This document shows, piece after piece, positions 44,601-53,732 of a stretch of DNA of 64,000 nt. How positions within the stretch are numbered: position 1 is the stretch's first letter; every line of letters begins with the position of its first letter. Where the stretch lies: NCBI GenBank assembly GCA_032358255.1, contig JAULBX010005442.1, forward strand, positions 62,001-126,000, given 5' to 3'. Source of the stretch: Heterotrichella gracilis (lineage: Eukaryota > Sar > Xanthophyceae > Tribonematales > Xanthonemataceae). The notes under the pieces were generated by a model. It had not been told where the DNA came from and did not search any database. It was given only the letters and a program-made list of their open reading frames with translations. Made by a program: the position numbers and the translations under genes.

Positions 44601-47600
44601 CAGAGGGCGGGCGAGCACATGCGCGGCCTGGCGCCTACCCACCCGCAGCATGACTCAAGGTGGGGTGGAAGGGTGGGGCGTGGTTTATCCATGGCGAAAC
44701 GACAGGATTTGGGTAGATTCCAGACACAGAAGTATTTCCTGTGCACGGTTTATACAATGTAATTTATATATATTCTTTGCCGCCCGCATGGAGGGTGGGT
44801 GGCTTGCATGTGGGTCAAGATGTGTTGGGGCGGGACTAATGGGGCCGCGGCAGGGGTGGTCCGTGGCTGTGGCTTGCGCTTGCCAGATGCCCTCGTCAAC
44901 ACCCTAGCAAACAAAAATATAAAAATGAAATAAAAACATTATATTCCTGTCCCCAGCGAGATGCGCGTGGCCTACAACTCCCTCCTGCACCTGCTGGCCA
45001 CCACGCCAGACAGCGGAGGGGCGCCCGAGGCATGGCGCCTATACGCGCGCATGCACGCCACTGGCCCCCAGCCCGACACCACCACCATGAACACCATGAT
45101 CAGTGGGTGCGCCCAGGGGGGGGACGTCACGCAGGCGCTGGAGTACTACAAGGAGATGCTGCGCGCGGGTGGGTGGCGGGGATTTGGGGGTTGTGTAATG
45201 CGGGGTGTCATGCTGGTGTCATGCGGTTGTGTCATGCGGGGTAAAATGTAGGTATGTGATGCAGGGGGCCTGCATCCATTTTCAATTCCGTGTGTACCCC
45301 AGCGGTTTGAAATGCATCCACTGACTGGAATCACCCATTTGCTGCCACACCATGTCAAAAGTAAGAAAGCCTAACCTGCCCAAGTTAAGCGGCTGCTCTG
45401 TGAAAACAATCCCCTGTGTGCCCTCCATGCCACCTCCCCCATACACCACCCCCCTGGCACGCCAACTCCTCCACCTCCCACCCCCACCCCCAACCCGCAG
45501 GCCTCAAGCCCAGCCAAACCACATTTGGCGCCCTGCTGCACGTGTGTGCCAAGGGGGGCCAGGTGGGGTGGGCGCGGCACGTGTGGCGCCTGCAGCAGGG
45601 CACCGGTATGGTTGCCAGCGTTGAGGGCTACACCGCACTCATGGATGTGTACTCAAAGGAGGGGAGTGAGCGGTCGCTGGCCATGGTGTGGAGGTGGGTG
45701 TGGGTGGGTGTGGTGGTGGTGGTGGTGGTGGTGGTGGTGGGTCCAGAAAATGGGGTTGCACTGCCCTCATGGATGTATTTGTCAAGGAGGGGAGCGAGCG
45801 GTCGCTGGCCATGGTGTGGAGGTGGGTGGGGTGTGGTGGTGGTGGCGGTGGTGGTAGTAGGAGAGCGGGAGGGGTATTTGGCTCTCATGGATGTGTACTT
45901 AATGGAGGTGAGCGAGCGGTCGCTGGCCATGGTGTGGATGTGGGTGTGGTGGTGGTGGCGGTGGTTCGGTGGGTTTGGAAGTTTCATGGGAGTATGTGTG
46001 AATGTAGGGATTGAGGATGGGTCGAGAGGCTGCCAATGTCAGTGTGCCAGGAGTTGGGATTACCCTGAGGTAGGGTACCCCACACCAAGCGCCATTCGCG
46101 TCTCCCATCACACATCCAATGCCCTCCCTACCCTAAAGCCCCCCCCTGCCCCCATATTCCAGGACATTTTCGGACATGCGCGCCGCCGGCGTGGCCCCCA
46201 CCTCCGTCACCTACGGCTGCCTCATGACAGCCTGCCACGTGGCGTGTGATGTGGAGAGGGCATTTGAGCTGTACCAAGAGGCGGGCCAATTGGTGAGGGG
46301 TTATCTGCATGGCGCCGCATGTGCAAGACTGACTGCTAATCTGACTGTATTGCTGGAATGCATGTAACTAACTAAAGTAACTATCCTCAACCCTGGGAGC
46401 ATTATGGAATACCCTAAAACCCTGCATACCTGTAGTTACAAAGCGATAATTATAGGTATATAAATAGCGGGGTGAAAGGCGAGGGAGTACTTTAGGGCCC
46501 TGGCGCAACATTGCGTCTGCTCGTGGTGTCCAAACACTCGCCGCGCACCGTCACCAAACCCTGAACTTTACCCAAAACCCTGACCATACGCTCACCATTA
46601 ATATCTCCATACGAACACCATTAAGCAAACCAACGCCCTTACCGTACCCTCACCAATACCCTCTCCCGCAGGGTCTGCTGAGCGACGAGTGCCACAACAT
46701 CCTCATACAGGTGTGCACAGCGGCAGGCAGGCTGGACGAGGCCCTGGACCTGGTCAAAACCCTAGCTAGGGGCCACGGGGCCATGCAGACCGCCACCCTT
46801 AACAGCCTCATTCGGGCGCTGGGGCCACACCAGCCTGACCGCGCGCTGCGCATGCTGTCGCTGCTGCGCACCATGGGGCTGACGCCGTATAGGTGGGGGG
46901 CAAAAGCCTAGGGTTTTGGGTAGGGTTTGGGTGACAGTGCGCTGCGTGCTATGGGGCTGTCTTCCTAGGGGTAGGGTATGTGGTAAGGTATCAGTTACTG
47001 CATGCTGGACATGCTGTCTATGCTGCGAACAATGAGTCTTGGGTATACAATCGTGGGGAGCAGACCCTAGGGCAGGGTCAATGGTTGCTTATGGGAGGGT
47101 TTGCAGTAATTGTGGGTCAGGATTTTCTGGTGTAAAGTGACCCAGCTGCGCATGCTGTTGCTGCTGGGGTAGGCCAAAGCGCCAACACCCACCAACCACC
47201 TGTCTCCCCACCGCAGGTCCACCCTCCAGTCCCTGATCGCCGCCTGTGCACGTGCCAGCATGGCTGACGTGGCGCTCAGCCTGTACAATCAGGTGGGGGG
47301 GTGGCACAGGCCTGCACTGCACCTACCCATGGTGGGGTACCAAGCCATGCGCATGCACACCACACCTTATAGCTATACTATTCTGCCGTCCACCCTGCCA
47401 TCTTGAACATGGTACCTGGTTTTCATACCAGGAAGCTATGGGTAAACTCTAAACCCTGACAATTTAGGCTTGCTCTACCAATTGGCTGATTGCCAATGTG
47501 CAAGCACAGCCACAGTCACCACAACAGCCACAGCCACAGCCACAGCCACAGAGCCTTTGCTTTCCTTGACCAGCAGGCCAGCATCACCGCCTCTCCCCCC

Positions 47601-49222
47601 CTTTTTGTGCAGGTTCGCGCGGAGGGTGGCGAGGTGGGTGGACCTGCTTGTTGCGCGCTCATTGTGGCCCTGTGCCAGGCCAGCCGCACCAGCGATGCGG
47701 AGGGGGTGTACAGGGAAATGCTGGCGGGGGCGTACACGGTGCTGGAAGGTGGGTGGGGCGGGGTTGAGGGTTTGGAATATGTGGTTTAGGGTTCCTGCGC
47801 ACATGGTGCGGGGAGGTGGGTGGGGCGGTGTTTGGGGTTTGGGGTTCCAGCGTACACTGCGCAGGAAGGTGGATGGTGGGTGTGGAATGCGGAGGGGGGC
47901 GGGCGAGTGCGGCATGCTTTGTGCCATGTCAGCACATGGGTGCATCTTTGTGCCATGTCAGCACATGGGTGCATGTTTTGTGCCATGTCAGCACATGGGT
48001 GCATGCTTTGTGCCATGTCAGCACATGGGTGCATCTTTGTGCCATGTCAGCACATGGGTACGTTAGACATGCTATGCACGCACACACCTTTTGCACACAC
48101 ATGCATCTCTCAGTCACCAAGGCACACACGCACGTACACACACAGAGTGGTCCCTTTCACCCCGTCCAACCCCCAACCCACACGTGCAGGTGGCCGCCGG
48201 CGGCGCCGACGCATCGCCCAGCGCGCACTGCTGCCTGATGGTGCAGCATGCTCAGCCCTGGTGCTGGCACACTGCCAGGCTGGCAACCTCCCCAGGTAGG
48301 GTTTATGCACCAGGATTATGGTCCTAGCTAGGGTTTTGGTGGTTGATTTGACCTGGCTTTTTAAATGTAAATATGATTTTGTGGATTATCGCTTCATGAC
48401 GTCCTCAGAGGGCCTGGCACTATTACGCCCAGCCGTGCCGCAAACCCGCCAATAGGAATGTCATCGATTATTATCAATTGTGAGTATAATTTGTTCTTGC
48501 CCTCCCCAGGGCCTGGCACTACTACGCCCACCTTCGCCGCGACCCCGCCGCCCTGCCCCCCCTCACGCTGAGCTGGCGCCGCATGTGGGAGGTGCTCCTG
48601 GAGAGCTGCTGCAGGGGCCACCACATGCGCCGTGCATGGATGGTGTTTGGGGACTGGAAGGAGGCGTGCGTGCCCCTGCTGGCAGACCCGCAGGCGGGCA
48701 GGTGGGGGTTGGGGTGTGTGTGTGTGTGGTGGTGGTGGTGGTGGCATGTGTGGCGCCATGAACGTCTCCCTTAATGGGCACGTGGGGGTGGTGTAGTGTG
48801 GTGATGGTGTCATGCGGGCTGGTGGGAGGTGGGGCGGGTGGTTAGGTTACAACCCTGCAGGTACCCCCAAAAGCTGTCCACCGTGACCCTAAACCCTTAA
48901 ACCCTACCCTCATGCAGAGACCCCAAGGTGTCTGCCGTGACCCTACACCCTATAGGGTTTTGCTAAATCCCTAATTTCACACACCAGCTGTCCACCGCGA
49001 CCCTAAACCCTAAAACCCTAACCCCCCCGCAGGTACCCCAAGCTGTCCACTGTGACCCTAGCGTTTCTTGAGGCCTGCTGCCGGGGCGACCCCGACCAGG
49101 AGTGGCGCATGTACGACGTGTGCGCGGTTATGCGCCAGCAGAGCGAGCGCAAGCGGGAGGCGGCGCTGGTGCGGCCCCAGAAGGCCAGCCACCACGTCAT
49201 GGAGCACCGCGGCGAGTGGTGA
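41681..49222 (+). CDS. Pentatricopeptide repeat (PPR) protein, organellar
   Basis: Predicted 964-residue PPR protein in fourteen exons (41681-42319, 42727-42912, 43237-43464, 43851-44109, 44533-44659, 44957-45168, 45501-45693, 46163-46292, 46672-46892, 47217-47292, 47613-47748, 48190-48295, 48510-48701, 49033-49222), all frame-consistent. The N-terminus has no acids and is Pro/Thr/His-rich, fitting an organelle transit peptide. PPR motifs run from about residue 180: PDSYCYCALISASGRVRDAA, NVWVCNNAIDAFTRCGSHEA, PDTITINSLIKVAVARQDPE, PDTTTMNTMISGCAQGGDVT, PSQTTFGALLHVCAKGGQVG, PTSVTYGCLMTACHVACDVE and more. Such proteins bind organellar RNA one base per repeat. The last exon has no PPR pattern and is rich in Arg/Glu. 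Introns carry many copies of neighbouring exon edges. Confidence 0.9.
42369..42423 (+). repeat. Echo of PPR exon 1 tail
   Basis: CAGCCCTACACCGTCCTGGGAGG...GCAGGTGGTGCAGG copies CAGCCCTACAGCAACCTGGAGG...GCAGGTAGTGGAGG at the exon 1 end. Confidence 0.7.
43668..43702 (+). repeat. Echo of PPR exon 4 head with acceptor
   Basis: GTGCAG then GCCTTCAATGGAATGTCC and TATTTGG copy the used acceptor and exon start at 43845. Confidence 0.85.
44186..44246 (+). repeat. Echo of PPR exon 4 tail with donor
   Basis: ATTTGGGAGGTGGTGCTGGAGGATGGGCTGCAGCTGTCGGGTATGT-type copy of the exon 4 end at 44068-44115; 40 or more bases nearly unchanged, donor included. Confidence 0.9.
44471..44518 (+). repeat. Element shared by PPR introns 4 and 8, copy 1
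   Basis: GACTGCGAATCTGGCTGTAC and TGCTGGACATGGTAGTAA resemble 46329-46372 (GACTGCTAATCTGACTGTAT, TGCTGGAATGCATGTAA). Confidence 0.5.
45709..45741 (+). repeat. (GGT)n microsatellite
   Basis: About ten GGT units directly after the exon 7 donor of the PPR gene. Confidence 0.9.
45755..45950 (+). repeat. Two echoes of PPR exon 7 tail
   Basis: Copies at about 45755-45830 and 45884-45945 of CTCATGGATGTGTACTCAAAGGAGGGGAGTGAGCGGTCGCTGG (45638-45680). Both keep GAGCGGTCGCTGGCCATGGT and the following GTGGG donor, with GGT repeats between. Confidence 0.92.
46329..46372 (+). repeat. Element shared by PPR introns 4 and 8, copy 2
   Basis: Partner of the copy at 44471-44518. Its origin is unknown, as no neighbouring exon matches it. 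Confidence 0.5.
46928..47172 (+). repeat. Decayed echoes of PPR exon 9 tail
   Basis: Three degraded copies (about 46930-46978, 46997-47050, 47143-47172) of CGCATGCTGTCGCTGCTGCGCACCATGGGGCTG. The third keeps CTGCGCATGCTGTTGCTGCTGGGG. Confidence 0.65.
47527..47551 (+). repeat. (CCACAG)n short tandem repeat
   Basis: Four CCACAG units in intron 10 of the PPR gene. Confidence 0.85.
47914..48060 (+). repeat. Minisatellite, five units of about 31 bases
   Basis: Unit TTTGTGCCATGTCAGCACATGGGTGCAT(C/G) repeated five times in intron 11 of the PPR gene. The unit holds the partial palindrome TGCCATGTCAGCACATGG. Confidence 0.92.
48406..48448 (+). repeat. Echo of PPR exon 13 head
   Basis: CAGAGGGCCTGGCACTATTACGCCCA copies CCAGGGCCTGGCACTACTACGCCCA at 48506. 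The acceptor AG is retained. Confidence 0.85.
48857..49016 (+). repeat. Three decoy copies of PPR exon 14 acceptor and head
   Basis: Each copy has a (T)GCAG or CAG-like site followed by a variant of TACCCCAAGCTGTCCACTGTGACCCTA. They are spaced by CCCTAAACCC units, and the used copy begins at 49033. Confidence 0.85.
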
Positions 49223-49344
49223 TGCGTGTGGACCCTTGGCTAGGGTCCGGAACATGGAGCCCCGTAGCAGCCATGTACATGGAGGGCTATGTTGGGTTTG
49301 CCATTGTGGCCAGGAGCAATGTATGTGCTTTGGGACATCGGCAC

Positions 49345-49437
49345 GGGAGGTCAAGCGGCAGGGGGGGCTGGCCCGCCTGCAGAAGGCCAGCCACCACGCC
49401 ATGGAGCACCGGCTGGTGACGTGTGTAGGTTAGGGTC
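49345..49437 (+). repeat. Echo of PPR last-exon tail in 3' flank
   Basis: CAGAAGGCCAGCCACCACGCCATGGAGCACCG copies CAGAAGGCCAGCCACCACGTCATGGAGCACCG near the stop codon. The copy therefore lies downstream of the gene rather than in an intron. Confidence 0.88.
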
Positions 49438-50482
49438 TAAAGCTTGGGCCACATGCTACGATTTGGACCCTTATGTGGGTGCGCTGATGAACCCTGTGGG
49501 GTATGACGTGTGCAAATGTAGTGTCACAACCTTGACGGCACTGAGCAGTCATATGAGTGCGCCGTGTTGACCCTGGTCCTCTAGCAAGTATCGCTGGATC
49601 CTGTTGGTAGTGCACGGCGGGGGTACTGTGCAAGGGCAATGGGTTTGGGCCCTGACGTGTGTATACTGTTTTTGAGTTGCATCACCTGCTTGGTTTCAAG
49701 CGTGTTTTGAGGGAGCCAGGCTGTGACACTCACATGTAAACAGCAACATGAGGAGCCCACCCGCTCCCCGTTGACCCCTTGAAAGGCTCTGCCCGCAGGT
49801 ACTGTGTGTTGCTGCACTGGCACCACGCTGCACAAGGTAACCCCAAGAGCCTTCTCCATGACTGCGCATTTGCACTGCATCCTTCCCCGCTGCAGCGGTG
49901 TTACGCGTGTGCAGAGGCCAGGGTATCACCGATAGGCAGCTTAGGGCTATGCTGGACTGGGCCATCCATCACCAAGTTGTGGGCAGTACAGCAATGTCTT
50001 GTCCACCAACAGCTACAACACAAATTGCCTGCCCTTGAAACTGTCTTGCACCAGAACGCAGCCTAGATGTGCATCAGTTTGCAGTCCCTGGCGAGATAGG
50101 GACGTTTGCACCCTTTGGAAGCAAGGGGGCGCCACGCCTGTGCCTGTCCATGCCTGTAACACCGCCGGGAGGGGGCACAACTACAGGCGGGTGGAGGAGG
50201 TGTGTGAGCACGCCCCACGGTTGGCTGAGCCAAGTTTGTGGGGTGCACCAGGTGTGCAGGGCTGGGCATGGGTTACTGAACCCATTGGGCGGCATATCTA
50301 GAGGCGGGCGGGCAGGCACTGCAGTGGTGGCGGACGCAAACCTCTGCAACTCTGCGCCAGTGCTGGGCCGGTGCATGTATGTGGCGCCACGGTTCAGGCG
50401 CGAAAGGGTTGTGGTGGTGGAAAGCCTCGTAGCCCCCCCCTCCTCCCGCCCCTCGTTGTGAGGCAGCCCCCCGCCCGATAGC

Positions 50483-50517
50483 TGGCGCCACACCTGAAGT
50501 ACGGGTGTGTGGCGCCA
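50483..50517. repeat. GGCGCC hairpin
   Basis: TGGCGCCACACC and GGTGTGTGGCGCCA flank an 8-9-base loop. TGGCGCC recurs at about 50382, 50522 and 50628. Confidence 0.65.
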
Positions 50518-51699
50518 GGTTGTGGCGCCGGGGTAGGGTGGTGGCGGTGTGGTGAAGCCCCACCCCCGGCCGGGCGCGCACCTTCGCCTGCAGGTGGGTG
50601 CGAGGAGCAGCCTTCCCGCCCCACTTGTGGCGCCCAACGCACGAAGTAAGCACGCGCACGAGGTGATACCGCCAGGAACCCTAGCAGGAGACGGCCTTGG
50701 ACGACTGTTGCAGGGGTGGTGTGTCATTTTGGCGGAGTGGGGCGACCGTCCACGGTGTCCACCGCCGCACACACATAGGGGCGCTAGGCTGTGGACCCAG
50801 GTGGTAGTGGGGATAAAAGCGGCAGAGGGTGGGAGGGAGGAAGTCGGGGGTTCCCAGTGGGAGAGAGGGTGGCTCTGGAGGGAAACACGGGCAGAGCCTG
50901 CTGGCAAAGCGTGCGTAAACCTGTGCGCTTGGGGGTGCTGGCGCGAGGCGTGTCCGCCCAAATGTACTTCTCGCGGCGACTGGTACACCCACGCGGGAAC
51001 GGTTCCCGCTGAGTAGGGTTTTTATGGGTCATATGCTGACCCTAATCAGTCGGAGGCGGCCAGTCTGGTACAGTTTCTGTGAAGCACGTGGGGCGCTACT
51101 CGCGCCTGCGGTACACTTTGGCGCACATCCTGCCGCCTTACCTGGCGTTTCCTCTGTCATATTCCATTCCCCCTGGCAATCTTCGCGCCAGAAAAGAGTT
51201 GCCTGTGCTGCAAGTTGCGGGTGCCGGCACCGTACTAAAGAGCAGCTCCTGTGCACAAATCGTCAGTTAGTCAGCTGGGCGGGCACCTCGCCCGTCCATG
51301 CCTGATGCCTGCAACAGCTTCCTGCGACACCATGGCTTGCAACAACACCAAGCCTCCACACTGATACGTCCCTGCCGTGGCCTCCATACAGGTGCGTTTC
51401 GTTGGCCCTGGTTTGCGCCGCTTGCGCCTGTCGCCTTGCAGTGCCACCACCTGTTATCCCTTGCTGTATGTGGGTGCCTTGATAGCTGCACACGCGCTCG
51501 TTAGCACGCCGGGTTTTGCTTGCTTGTGTGACCCAGCTTGTGTTGGCCCTCGCACTGTTTGCCTTGGCAAGTGGCGCCCCTGGCCACACCTGCACCCCTT
51601 CACCCGCCCAAACCGCTTTGGCCAATCTCGTTCTTACCAGTTGTCCTTTGCTTGTGCAGGTTACATAGCGGCAATGTCCGGTGCCTGGAGCCACGTGCA

Positions 51700-52660
51700 C
51701 CCAACAACCCCAACAAGGCGGGTACCCTTTCACCGGGATGCCGCTCTACCCCTACCTTAGCACTGCCTACAGTACTACTCCTCCTGGCTTACCGCCACCT
51801 ATCGGTCTACACCTACACCTACTCAAGTACCCACCTCGAAGCCGTACGGCACTATCAACTATGCGTCTCCTACCACTAGGCCAGGTCTGCGCACATACAC
51901 ATACATCCACTACCACTAGGAGCACGCGTCGGTGCCTTTACCCCGGTTAACCGTTCAGCAGGCGCTTCATACCTTTGCTATCATACCTCTATACGTACCT
52001 TTATCAGCTCTAGCCAACCTACCATTTACTACCACTGTATCCTTCACCTATGCCACCTGGCGCCCATTTTCACTGAGCCGTCTGCCTACTGTCGGCGTGC
52101 TCCTTCTACATAGTACGGTTTCAAGCTTGCTTCCCTCCTACTTGGGTAGCAGCTCTACTGCAGTATGTTACCTCCATCACCAGGTCCTAGTGTTGCAGCA
52201 CCTACCGCTTGTCCACTCTGGTACCCACTACTACCCACTACCTACATGTAGCATTTTGCCCTACAACCTTACACAGCATACTACTTTTTACTTAGGTCTC
52301 TTACCCCAGGCCACCAAACACACCTACTTTTACTACCCAGTATCTTTCAAAGTCACAATACCACTAGCTGTTTACACACAGTTCCATAAACACAACTACT
52401 TTTACCAGAGCACAACCTACCTACAGGTTAGCTTTGCCTACGTTCCTTATGCCTAGTGCATCCATACTTACCAGTAGCAACACCTAGGCTTACGCCATAT
52501 CTACCCTTTTAACTACCCGAGGCTTACAATGCCTACCTACTCACATACCACTTAGGCCTAACTGTGCCTTACTACCTATATTCAGTACTCCTTATTACCC
52601 ATACCTACCCACGTATTACTCCTACTCAGGTTTACCTGAGCCCGAGAGACACGCGTTAGC
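51700..52660. other. Strongly G-poor, TACC-rich tract
   Basis: Nearly 1 kb dominated by C, T and A on the plus strand, with recurrent CTACC/TACCCA/ACTACC. No repeat period is fixed. Strand asymmetry is unlike all neighbouring sequence. Confidence 0.55.
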
Positions 52661-53732
52661 ACGAGTGTAGCAGGATGGCAGCCAATGCATACAGCTTATA
52701 GCCTTAACACTACCGTTACTTAAGAACTGTCACCGTTTGCGTTTCAAAGAACTGCTTAGCAACCCACAATACTGTTTAGCTTCACCACAATGTTGTATAC
52801 CATATGTTGCCTCAACAAGTACCATTCTACTGCTTACTATGCAGTCAGCCGCATAGGCTTCAATGTTCAGCAGAGTGCAAATTGCACCTTCTTCAAATCT
52901 GTAACAATGAAACAACTTCAAACTCTAAACAATTCCAGCACTGGTTGACCCAGTGGCATGGCTTTGACAGTACACATGAGTCAAGGAGACAAAAGAAAGG
53001 TGCAGGTGGCTACCACGTTAGCACTGAAATATTGACCTTGATCTGAAGCCTCAACCTCGAGCCCAAAACACTGCACTGGCCTGAAAGAATATGGGCTGTC
53101 ACTGACAGTGTCAGCTACTTTGAACAGCTGCAACAAGTGCGTTGATACCCATGGGCAGTAGATACTGCTGGTAGCTGGCACTGGTATTGACTTGGAACTG
53201 CTTGGAGCCCCACCCACCGGGCAAGCCTAGCCCTAGCGCAAGCCCACCTGTGCACGAGCACCCATGGCTGCAAAGCTACCCCACACACGCCTTGGCCACA
53301 GCTGACCAAGGTGTACAGGCGCTCTGTCACCTGGCGGTGCACTGGACTAGCTCTGGTGCATGCCATGCCATGGCAAGCAATGCCCGGCTACAAAGTGCTG
53401 CTTTGTAACCACATATGGAAAAGTGTGCCCAACAGGGTGCCTTACTGCAGCTCTAGGTGCTTGCTGCGTTGAAGGAAATAAATCGCAGGTATCAAACAAG
53501 TGCAATGCCTTAAAGGGCACTTGGGCTCTGCATGGCATGCCAGCTCACGGGGTGTGCAGTTGTATACTCCCCCCTTACACCACCTTGTCCCATTTTTAGA
53601 TGGCAACCCCTCAAACGCACACATAATAGGAACGCCAACATATAGAACACTGCTATGCCCTTGTACTTTATTGACGCAACGGCCGTCTCTTTCCCTGAAC
53701 AGTCTGTGAGTGGTGGCGGCGAAGCAGCAGCC

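Larger units (their letters stand above)
49223..53654. other. Long intergenic region of mixed composition
   Basis: About 4.4 kb without a supported gene. It holds an echo of the last PPR exon, a GGCGCC-rich hairpin around 50483-50517, a G-poor C/T/A-rich tract at about 51700-52660 and an AT-richer part to 53640. Several long open frames start with GTG or TTG and show no motif. Confidence 0.4.

Noticed and set aside
47914-48060. Possible CRISPR-like array
   Set aside because: Units are contiguous with no unique spacers and lie in a eukaryotic intron; it is a minisatellite.
50074-50988. 304-codon open frame on the minus strand
   Set aside because: Starts with GTG, has no recognisable motif, is Pro/Thr/Arg-rich as expected from GC-rich noncoding DNA, and overlaps the GGCGCC hairpin region.
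51932-52456. 174-codon open frame on the plus strand
   Set aside because: Begins with GTG and lies in the skewed TACC-rich tract; the Tyr/Leu/Pro composition follows from base bias rather than a domain.
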